From an archaeon (GTDB lineage: Archaea; Thermoproteota; Bathyarchaeia; TCS64): a stretch of DNA of 8,707 nucleotides. The translations under genes were made by a program, and so were the position numbers. Below are positions 1-5,568 of this stretch, one piece after another. Under the pieces are notes generated by a model that was given only the letters and a program-made list of their open reading frames with translations, ran no database searches and was not told the origin of the DNA. Every line of letters begins with the position of its first letter. Within the stretch, counting starts at the first letter, position 1. Location of the stretch: NCBI GenBank assembly GCA_020444005.1, contig JAHLLU010000070.1, forward strand, positions 1 to 8,707, in the 5' to 3' direction.

Positions 1-47
1 AGAAAATTTTTTCCCCAAAGTACCCACCAGTAGACACCAAAACTAGG

Positions 48-130
48 TGCGGGGGGAGGGATTCGAACCCTCGAAAGCCTGAGCTAGAGGATCTTGAGTC
101 CTGCCCCTTTGGCCACTCGGGAACCCCCGC
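48..130 (-). tRNA. tRNA-Leu, anticodon CAA
   Basis: This is a type II (long variable arm) leucine tRNA read on the minus strand. The 7-bp acceptor stem pairs 124-130 with 49-55, and position 48 supplies the discriminator A. The T arm is GAGGG-TTCGAAT-CCCTC (56-72). The D arm is a CCC/GGG stem with a GAGTGGCCAAA loop. The anticodon loop is CTCAAGA, so the anticodon is CAA, which reads UUG codons. The variable arm can form a short AGC/GCT stem with a TCAG loop. No intron is visible and CCA is not encoded (ACCT follows the acceptor stem), as is common in archaea. One oddity is a C:C mismatch at the base of the anticodon stem (27:43). The gene is divergent from pyrH, and an AT-rich box about 30 bases upstream could be its promoter. 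Confidence 0.94.
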
Positions 131-155
131 ACGAATCAATACAAACACAAAACCC

Positions 156-165
156 ATTATAAAAC
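156..165. promoter_or_regulatory. TATA-like box between tRNA-Leu and pyrH, possibly shared
   Basis: The element reads ATTATAAAAC on the plus strand and GTTTTATAAT on the minus strand, so it resembles an archaeal TATA box in both directions. Its centre lies about 30 bases from the mature 5' end of the tRNA, which is the usual TATA-to-start distance. On the plus side it would give a start near 185-190 and a short leader of about 20-25 bases before pyrH. No clear BRE is visible on either side. The assignment rests on position and composition only. Confidence 0.45.
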
Positions 166-210
166 CATTCCCCAGAAAAACCTAAACACACCAAAAACAT
201 CACAATACCC

Positions 211-909
211 ATGAAGATCGCCATCAGCCTCGGAGGAAGCCTACTCACAGGAAAAAACACCGACCCAAAAATACAGATCAACCCAGAGAACTACAAACGA
301 TACGCAGAAACCATCAAAAAACTCCACGCTGAAGGCCACACCCTCATGATAGTATGCGGCGGCGGAAAACCCGCAAGATACTTCATAGACCAAGCAAAAA
401 AACTCGACGCCAACAGAGACATACAAGACAACCTAGGCATCAAATCCACCCACATCAACGCCTTGCTCTTCATGGCCGCCCTCGGACCCATCGCCGACCA
501 GACAAAAATCTACCAAAGAGGCAGCGACCTCCGAAACGCCCCCAAAGACAAAGTACTAGTAGGCGGAGGCTACAAACCGGGAAGCAGCACCGACTACCGC
601 GCCGTAATATTCGCCAAGCACATGCAAGCCGACCTAATCATCAACGCCACCGACATCGACGGAGTCTACACAAAAAACCCAAAAATACACGCAGACGCAG
701 AGAAACTCCCCGCCCTCACCTGCACCACCCTCGAAGAGATAATAAAACAAAACACACGTCAAGCCCCCGGCGAGTACGGATTATTCGACCTCAAAGCTGT
801 AAGACTCGCAAAAAAGCTTGACGTCCCGATAATAATAATAGATGGAACCGACCCAAATGAAATATTACGAGCCGTCGAGGGAACCCACAGCGGCTCCACA
901 ATAAGGTGA
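211..909 (+). CDS. pyrH: UMP kinase (uridylate kinase), archaeal type
   Basis: This 232-residue protein of the amino-acid-kinase fold phosphorylates UMP to UDP with ATP in cytosolic pyrimidine nucleotide synthesis. Visible signatures are the N-terminal phosphate-binding GGS (8-10), the GGGKPAR loop (50-56), the Gly-rich GGGYKPGSSTD segment (118-128) that contacts UMP, and the NATDIDGVYTKNP nucleotide-binding segment (145-157). The C-terminal GTHSGSTIR tail matches the DHNGT ending seen in thermococcal enzymes. The length is normal for the short archaeal form (about 225-230 residues). The ATG at 211 is chosen because MKIAISLGGS begins exactly where family members start. There is no Shine-Dalgarno sequence upstream. 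The coding strand is notably poor in T and rich in A and C. The stop overlaps the GTG of the next small ORF, which suggests co-transcription and coupled translation. Confidence 0.95.
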   Translation: MKIAISLGGSLLTGKNTDPKIQINPENYKRYAETIKKLHAEGHTLMIVCGGGKPARYFIDQAKKLDANRDIQDNLGIKSTHINALLFMAALGPIADQTKIYQRGSDLRNAPKDKVLVGGGYKPGSSTDYRAVIFAKHMQADLIINATDIDGVYTKNPKIHADAEKLPALTCTTLEEIIKQNTRQAPGEYGLFDLKAVRLAKKLDVPIIIIDGTDPNEILRAVEGTHSGSTIR

Positions 910-1070
910 TAAAACTGATAGCAGAAAGCCTATGCAGAAGAAAATTCAAGGTAGACAAACCCCCAAAAAACCCAGAAGAAATCTGCCTACACTGCGACAA
1001 AGACAGCTGCATGACCTACATGCTATACCTCTACGCCGTAACCCACTACAATAACCCCAGAACACAATAA
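906..1070 (+). CDS. small Cys-containing protein (54 aa), GTG start, translationally coupled to pyrH
   Basis: I do not recognise this protein. The reading frame opens with GTG at 906 inside GTGA, whose TGA is the pyrH stop, and runs 54 codons to TAA at 1068-1070. The only upstream in-frame stop nearby is at 858, and no other start codon lies between, so GTG is the sole reasonable start. The product begins MIKLIAESLC and has cysteines at positions 10, 27, 30 and 35; the C27-L-H-C30 pair followed by DKDSC35 resembles half of a zinc-ribbon or a small metal-binding knuckle. The Cys-rich part is followed by a hydrophobic and aromatic stretch, MTYMLYLYAVTHY (36-48). Codon use is A/C-rich and T-poor like pyrH. 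Support for it being real is the 4-base overlap, the patterned cysteines and the way it fills the gap before aRF1. Without homologues, a chance ORF cannot be excluded. Confidence 0.62.
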   Translation: MIKLIAESLCRRKFKVDKPPKNPEEICLHCDKDSCMTYMLYLYAVTHYNNPRTQ

Positions 1071-1080
1071 TCACCAAAAA

Positions 1081-1096
1081 CTGAAACCTTAAGTAA
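1081..1096 (+). promoter_or_regulatory. putative BRE/TATA promoter of aRF1
   Basis: CTGAAAC (1081-1087) followed by CTTAAGTAA (1088-1096) resembles an archaeal BRE plus TATA box. A start about 25 bases downstream, near 1118, would give a leader of about 25 bases before the ATG at 1144. No Shine-Dalgarno sequence lies in that leader. Read-through from pyrH and the small ORF is also possible because no T-rich terminator separates them. Confidence 0.4.
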
Positions 1097-1143
1097 CGTT
1101 CAAATACCGTGCCAAAGTATCAAAGCTAACCCAGTGACCCACA

Positions 1144-2400
1144 ATGTCCTCAGGAAACGCAACACTCGACAGATTCAGGTTCAAACGAATGCTAGAAAGA
1201 CTAGAAGACCTAGAAGGACGTGGGACCGAACTCGTCACAGTCTACATCCCACCAGGCAAACAAATACACGACGTAATGACAGACCTCCGCAACGAGTACG
1301 GCACAGCAGTAAACATCAAATCCAAGACCACACGAAAAAACGTCCAAGACGCCCTAACCAAAGCCATGGAACGTCTCAAACTATTCAACAAAGTACCAGA
1401 AACAGGGCTCGCCATATTCGCGGGAAACATAGCCAGTGACCAACTGGGCGTAGGCGACATGCAGACATTCACACTTATCCCCCCAGAGCCCATCGGCATC
1501 TACTATTACCGATGCGAACACAGGTTCATGCTGGAACCTCTCTGGGAGATACTGGAGCATGAAGACAGCTACGGCATACTAGTAATTGATGCCAAGGATG
1601 CCACATTCGCTGCACTCAAAGGACAACGCGCAGACATCCTTAAGGATATGACCAGCGGCGTCGCAGGCAAGACCCGAGCCGGTGGACAGTCAAGCAGGCG
1701 TTACGAACGACTCAGACAAATGCACCTTCAAGAATACTTCAACCGAGTCGGCGACACCATGACAGACCTATTCCTAAACATACCTAACCTACAAGGAATA
1801 ATAGTCGGAGGACCAGGCCCCACCAAGGAAGAGTTCCTAAAAGGAAATTATCTCCACCATGAGATCAAAGACAAAGTACTCACCACCGTAGATACGGGAT
1901 ACACTGGCCATGAAGGCGTCAAGGAGCTAGTAACTCGGAGCAGAAGCTTCCTAGAACAAGTAAGATACACTCAGGAACGAAAAGTAGTACAAGAGTTCCT
2001 CAAACACTTGGGCGAAGATGACGGCTTAGCAACTTATGGCGAAGACGAGGTAATGCGGCAACTCAAAAACGTAAACGTCTACACGTTGCTAGTAAGCGAC
2101 AGCATCAAACGCTGGAGGGTAACCCTAGAATGCCGAACATGCGGCTTCAAAGAAACAAGAATCGTAGACATGGACGATTACGAGGAGTTTGAGAACAGCC
2201 TCAACGAATTAAACTGCCTCAAATGTGAAGGCGGTAACTATGAGATAATTGAACGTGAAGACCTCATCGAGGTGCTGGTTAAGATGGCGGAAGACGCCGA
2301 AGCAAGATTAGAAGTAATCAGCACCCATACCGAGGAAGGTGAGATGCTCTACAGAAGCTTTGGAGGCATCGCAGCCATCACGAAATACCGAACCTTCTAG
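1144..2400 (+). CDS. prf1: peptide chain release factor aRF1
   Basis: This archaeal class-1 release factor recognises all three stop codons and triggers peptidyl-tRNA hydrolysis on the ribosome, working with aEF1A. At 418 residues it has the usual length. Domain 1 carries the stop-codon-reading NIKS (57-60) and YxCxxxF (Y122, C124, F128) motifs. Domain 2 carries GGQ (180-182) within RAGGQSSRRYERLR. The C-terminal domain contains a CxxC...CxxC pair (C330/C333 and C358/C361), the zinc-binding insertion of many archaeal aRF1 proteins. All diagnostic residues are intact. The ATG at 1144 gives the expected N terminus ahead of the RFRFKRMLERLEDLEGRGTE region; no Shine-Dalgarno sequence precedes it. 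The gene has its own possible promoter and ends in TAG, overlapping the stop of the convergent gene by two bases. The T content of the coding strand rises from 5' to 3'. Confidence 0.97.
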   Translation: MSSGNATLDRFRFKRMLERLEDLEGRGTELVTVYIPPGKQIHDVMTDLRNEYGTAVNIKSKTTRKNVQDALTKAMERLKLFNKVPETGLAIFAGNIASDQLGVGDMQTFTLIPPEPIGIYYYRCEHRFMLEPLWEILEHEDSYGILVIDAKDATFAALKGQRADILKDMTSGVAGKTRAGGQSSRRYERLRQMHLQEYFNRVGDTMTDLFLNIPNLQGIIVGGPGPTKEEFLKGNYLHHEIKDKVLTTVDTGYTGHEGVKELVTRSRSFLEQVRYTQERKVVQEFLKHLGEDDGLATYGEDEVMRQLKNVNVYTLLVSDSIKRWRVTLECRTCGFKETRIVDMDDYEEFENSLNELNCLKCEGGNYEIIEREDLIEVLVKMAEDAEARLEVISTHTEEGEMLYRSFGGIAAITKYRTF

Positions 2401-2900
2401 GGTTCTTTTACAAACTCATCCACTACTGGATCAACAAAAGCCCAGTCTTTTCCCCGTTTGAAGCTCTTCCTTTCAGCTTCACTTGTTGGAATCGTATCAA
2501 ATTGGCACTCATCATGCCCAAGAATCATACACCGTGTGTGAATCATCTTTTGGCTCGGATCAGCGGCCATGGTTTTCGCTGGATCAATCAAGCAATACAT
2601 GGCTCCAAGCTCGGGCTCACCAAGTTCAAGCATTATCTTACCAAGCTCACAAAGAGGTGGTTTGCCTTCTCTGTTCTCCCAGAAACCATACTTGGGTAAT
2701 CCTTGATGTCCTTGTTTTGTCCGCTCGGCCACGTATTCACCGTATTGTTTGATGCTATCAAGAATCAGTTGTTTTCCATCCTCCCATCCAAGGGTATCAA
2801 CAATTGTTCTACTGAACGCAAGATGCAGTAAAGCTAGTCGCTGTGTTACTACTTTTACCTCGTTTTCTGCCTCGGCTAGAGGTACCATTTGGTCTGACAT
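2397..2900 (-). CDS. L-2-amino-thiazoline-4-carboxylic acid hydrolase-like protein
   Basis: This 167-residue protein resembles the ATC hydrolase family, whose founding bacterial member opens L-2-amino-thiazoline-4-carboxylate to carbamoyl-cysteine during thiazoline breakdown; archaeal members mostly have no known substrate. It starts with a helical region (RLALLHLAFSRTIVDTLGWEDG, about 21-42), followed by LILDSIKQYGEYVAER. The C-terminal half has the family-like pattern C84, LGAMYCLID (98-106, C103), then KMIHTRCMILGHDECQF (118-134), with H121, C124, D130 and C132 as candidate functional residues. No signal peptide or membrane segment is seen, so it is probably cytosolic. The ATG at 2900 is the first in frame; a second lies at 2888. 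There is no Shine-Dalgarno sequence, and only 33 bases separate it from the valS stop, so it may be co-transcribed with valS or leaderless from a weak promoter there. Family membership is by remembered motif pattern; the substrate is unknown. Confidence 0.75.
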   Translation of the reverse strand: MSDQMVPLAEAENEVKVVTQRLALLHLAFSRTIVDTLGWEDGKQLILDSIKQYGEYVAERTKQGHQGLPKYGFWENREGKPPLCELGKIMLELGEPELGAMYCLIDPAKTMAADPSQKMIHTRCMILGHDECQFDTIPTSEAERKSFKRGKDWAFVDPVVDEFVKEP

Positions 2901-2933
2901 ATGAAAATAGAATGTTTGGGGTTGTAAAAGGGT

Positions 2934-5348
2934 TTAGAGGTTCATACTGTAGCCGATATGCTCGTATTCCTCGATCACGGCCTCGCCGCCAGATCCATCA
3001 AGTATCTCAAGTTCCTCGACCTTCAACGTATCCTTGATATCCTGAGCACCCTGCTCAATGTCCCCCGCGTTCTCACCAGCGTAGATAGTAAGCTTCACCA
3101 CAGGCGCGTTAAGGCTTACACCACGGCGGTTCTTCTCAGTGCGTATGCTGCTGATAGCCGCGATGATTATGTCTCCGATGCGCTCGGCTTCCTCGTCAAC
3201 CAGTTTCTCATCGTACTTGGGCCACTCGGCTACGGTGATGCTGTTGTCGGGGTCGTACATTGTTCTATAGATTTCCTCGCTAAGGTGTGGTGTGACTGGT
3301 GCCATAAGCTTCAGCATATCCCGTAACCCATTATACAGGGTCCACTGGGCCGCCTCTTTTGGATCACCCTCACCATAGAGCCTTGTCTTGGCAGCCTCCA
3401 AATAGTGGTCGCAGAAGACGTGCCAGATAAAGTTCCTTGCTGCCTCTGTGGCGTTCATAAAGTCACAGTTCTCCATGGCTTCTGTTGCGCGTTTGATGGT
3501 CTTCTGTAGCTTGGTCATGATCCAGCGGTCTATTAGCTGTGGCTCAGCATAGCCTCCATCATAGTCTTCAAGCCGCATACCCGCGAAACGTGCCGCGTTC
3601 CAGAGCTTACGCATGAATCTCCAACCATACTCTACGTCTTCCCATCTGAATGGGATGTCTGTTCCTGTTGATCCTCCTGCTGCTGCCCACTGTCGTGGCG
3701 CGTCTGCGCCGAATTTCTCGAATACTTCTGGTGTGGAGACAAAGTTTCCGAGGCTCTTACTCATCTTGCGTCCATCACCTCCGAGCACCATGCCGTTGAT
3801 CAAGACACTGTCATAGGCAGTCTCATCGAATAAGGCTAGGTGTCTTACCATCAAGTAGTATGCCCATGTCCTGATGATATCCTGTCCACTTGGATGCACT
3901 GATGCTGGGAACTGGCGCTCCCAGTTTGGCTTATCCGGCCAACCTGCATGAATCGCACATGTCATGCTGCTGTCGAACCATGTGTCCATGACATCGTTGT
4001 CTGGCACGAACTCTGTTGATCCACATTCACAGGTATCATTGATACTGGTTACTCGTGGGTCTACTGGTAGCTCCTCTGGTTTTGCGAGTCTGATCTTTCC
4101 ACAGTTCTTACAGTACCATGCTGGAACAGGTGTGGCGAACACACGCTGTCTTGATAATACCCAGTCCCAGTCCAAGCCGGTTGCCCAGTCTAAGAGTCTT
4201 TGCCTCATCCAGTCTGGGTACCATGTTATGGAGTTAGCTGTCTCTACTACCTTGTCTGTGAGGCTGATGGTTCTCATGAACCATTGGAGTGCTGTCACGA
4301 TCTCGATTGCTGTGCTGCACCTCCAGCATAGCCCTACTTCTTGGTCTAACTGCTTTTCTTCTTTGATTAAATCTGCTTCGCGCATATCTTTGACGAGCTG
4401 TTTCTGTCCGTCAGCTATACTCATACCCGCGTATTTTCCAGCTACCTCTAGGAGAGTGCCTTTTCCATCGATAAGCTTGATGACTGGTAGATTGAATCTC
4501 GCTACTGCTACTACGTCCGCTTTATCTCCATAGGTACAGATCATCATTGCGCCTGTTCCGAACTCTGGGTCCACCTCATCGTTAGCAATGATGGGTACCT
4601 TCTGCCCAAAGTATGGCACAGTGGCTTCTCCGCCAATCAATTGGTTATAGCGTTCATCGTCTGGGTGTACGCCCAATGCTACACATGCTGGTAGATAGAT
4701 TGGGCGAGTAGTGGCTATCAGCACCTCCCCTGAATCTGTCATGAATGGAATAGTGTAGATTTTACCCTGTTTGTGCTCGTGCTCTACCTCGGCGTCTGCG
4801 ATGGCTGTCTCACATCTTGGGCACCAGTTTATTGGGTGCTCGCCCTTGTAGATCATATCCTTCTCGTAGAGCTTCAGGAAGCTGAGCTGTATCTTGCGCA
4901 TGTACTCGGGCTCCATGGTCCTGTACTCTGTGGTCCAGTCGATGCTAGCGCCCATCCTGATTACCGCTGTCTTCATAATCTGGATATATTGCTCGATCCA
5001 TTCCTCGCACATCTTGCGGAAGACATCCGGCGGAACATCACTTTTCTTGATTCCCTTGGCTTTCTCAACCGCTACCTCTGTGGGTAGTCCGTGGCAGTCC
5101 CATCCCTGTGGGAAAAGCACGTTGTAGCCGGTCATTCTCTTGTATCTGGCCCGTATATCAAAGTAGGTCCAGTTCAGGAAGTTGCCCATGTGGAAGTCGC
5201 CGCTTGGGTAGGGTGGAGGAGTGTCGATGCTGTAGACTGGCCGCGTCTCATCGTCCCAGTCGTATCTGTTGATTCCTTCTTCTTCCCATATCTGTTGCCA
5301 TTTTTCCTCTGTTTCGAGGAAATTGATCTTGCGTGGTAAGACATTCAT
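2934..5348 (-). CDS. valS: valyl-tRNA synthetase, archaeal type
   Basis: This class Ia synthetase charges tRNA-Val and edits mischarged threonine. In the 804-residue form starting at 5348, the HIGH motif is HMGN (53-56) within PPPYPSGDFHMGNFLNW, a variant I recall from archaeal ValRS, and KMSKS is at 528-532. The WDCHGLPTE segment (83-91) follows the first half of the Rossmann fold. The inserted editing (CP1) domain shows ATTRP...LPACVALGVHPDDERY and GTGAMMICTYGDKADV, which favour ValRS over IleRS or LeuRS. Cys pairs (WCPRC, CWRC, WYCKNC, CECG) suggest structural zinc sites. The anticodon-binding domain follows the catalytic core; there is no long C-terminal coiled coil. An upstream in-frame ATG at 5402 would add 18 residues (PLHGKGSAPNANRRKNT), but 5348 is preferred because AGGAG sits 10 bases upstream and family members begin close to MNVLPRKINFLETEEKW. 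Length is slightly short for the family. Confidence 0.95.
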   Translation of the reverse strand: MNVLPRKINFLETEEKWQQIWEEEGINRYDWDDETRPVYSIDTPPPYPSGDFHMGNFLNWTYFDIRARYKRMTGYNVLFPQGWDCHGLPTEVAVEKAKGIKKSDVPPDVFRKMCEEWIEQYIQIMKTAVIRMGASIDWTTEYRTMEPEYMRKIQLSFLKLYEKDMIYKGEHPINWCPRCETAIADAEVEHEHKQGKIYTIPFMTDSGEVLIATTRPIYLPACVALGVHPDDERYNQLIGGEATVPYFGQKVPIIANDEVDPEFGTGAMMICTYGDKADVVAVARFNLPVIKLIDGKGTLLEVAGKYAGMSIADGQKQLVKDMREADLIKEEKQLDQEVGLCWRCSTAIEIVTALQWFMRTISLTDKVVETANSITWYPDWMRQRLLDWATGLDWDWVLSRQRVFATPVPAWYCKNCGKIRLAKPEELPVDPRVTSINDTCECGSTEFVPDNDVMDTWFDSSMTCAIHAGWPDKPNWERQFPASVHPSGQDIIRTWAYYLMVRHLALFDETAYDSVLINGMVLGGDGRKMSKSLGNFVSTPEVFEKFGADAPRQWAAAGGSTGTDIPFRWEDVEYGWRFMRKLWNAARFAGMRLEDYDGGYAEPQLIDRWIMTKLQKTIKRATEAMENCDFMNATEAARNFIWHVFCDHYLEAAKTRLYGEGDPKEAAQWTLYNGLRDMLKLMAPVTPHLSEEIYRTMYDPDNSITVAEWPKYDEKLVDEEAERIGDIIIAAISSIRTEKNRRGVSLNAPVVKLTIYAGENAGDIEQGAQDIKDTLKVEELEILDGSGGEAVIEEYEHIGYSMNL

Positions 5349-5392
5349 TGTGTTTTTTCTCCTATTGGCGTTTGGTGCGGACCCCTTGCCAT
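5345..5392 (-). other. possible 15-codon leader ORF overlapping the valS start
   Basis: An ATG at 5392 opens a 15-codon frame (MARGPHQTPIGEKTQ) ending in a TGA that overlaps the valS start as ATGA. Its own start lies inside the right arm of the inverted repeat at 5387-5401, and its 3' part contains the valS Shine-Dalgarno sequence. It contains no valine codon, so classical attenuation by valine starvation is not suggested. It could simply be a chance frame; only its exact ATGA junction makes it worth recording. Confidence 0.25.
5359..5363 (-). promoter_or_regulatory. Shine-Dalgarno sequence of valS
   Basis: The minus strand reads AGGAG, ten bases before the ATG at 5348. It is the clearest ribosome binding site in the window and decides the start: the longer reading frame from 5402 would place it inside the coding sequence. 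Confidence 0.7.
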
Positions 5393-5401
5393 GTAATGGC
5401 A
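5387..5401. repeat. short inverted repeat in the valS leader
   Basis: TGCCAT (5387-5392) and ATGGCA (5396-5401) form a perfect 6-bp inverted repeat around a 3-base centre. It lies between the putative TATA box at 5420-5428 and the valS Shine-Dalgarno sequence, close to where transcription would start. It could be an operator-like site or a short RNA hairpin. Nothing in the sequence identifies a binding protein. Confidence 0.4.
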
Positions 5402-5419
5402 TAGGTGGTTGGTTGGTTT

Positions 5420-5428
5420 CTTTAAAAG
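5420..5428 (-). promoter_or_regulatory. putative TATA box of valS
   Basis: The minus strand reads CTTTTAAAG. A start about 27 bases downstream would fall near 5397, giving a leader of about 50 bases with the Shine-Dalgarno sequence. That start also excludes the ATG at 5402 from the transcript and so agrees with the shorter protein. An alternative TATA-like palindrome, AATATATATT, lies at 5551-5560. Confidence 0.4.
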
Positions 5429-5530
5429 GTTGTCCGCGGCGGTCTGTCCTGTGGGCGTTGTATCTATAATCCGTTTATGCCCTTGTGGGGGCAACAAAAC
5501 GATACCCCATAATCCTCACATCAGACTAAG

Positions 5531-5568
5531 ATACTGAAATGGCTTGCTTCAATATATATTTTCAGTAT
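5531..5568. repeat. 9-bp inverted repeat at the MFS stop codon
   Basis: ATACTGAAA (5531-5539) and TTTCAGTAT (5560-5568) are perfect inverted copies separated by 20 bases. The right arm shares its last base with the MFS stop codon (TAA on the minus strand, 5570-5568). In the MFS transcript this would form a stem directly after the last codon. The loop holds the perfect palindrome AATATATATT (5551-5560), itself TATA-like. No T-run follows on the minus strand, so a simple terminator is not clearly indicated; a 3'-end-processing or stabilising stem, or a protein site, fits as well. Confidence 0.5.

Noticed and set aside
1..47. Terminator downstream of the tRNA
   Set aside because: Only short T-runs (TTTT) are present on the minus strand, too weak to call.
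354..821. 155-codon open frame inside pyrH, rich in Arg, Pro, His and Lys
   Set aside because: It overlaps a clearly real gene in another frame, and its odd composition is what T-poor, A/C-rich DNA yields by chance.
1134..1439. 101-codon frame overlapping the 5' part of aRF1
   Set aside because: Same low-T composition artefact (Arg/Thr/Gln/His-rich) with no recognisable motif; aRF1 in the other frame is certain.
3964..4533. 189-codon plus-strand frame antisense to valS
   Set aside because: Its Ser/Leu-rich product has no motif and it lies wholly opposite a conserved synthetase gene.
5181..5192. HMGN in place of HIGH in ValRS
   Set aside because: I recall the same kind of variant within PPPYP(T/S)G.FH(I/M)GN in other archaeal ValRS, and the KMSKS and editing motifs are intact, so it is not a sign of a degenerate enzyme.
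5478..5493. TGCCC/GGGCA hairpin upstream of valS as a terminator for the MFS gene
   Set aside because: The stem is only 5 bp and no T-run follows on either strand.
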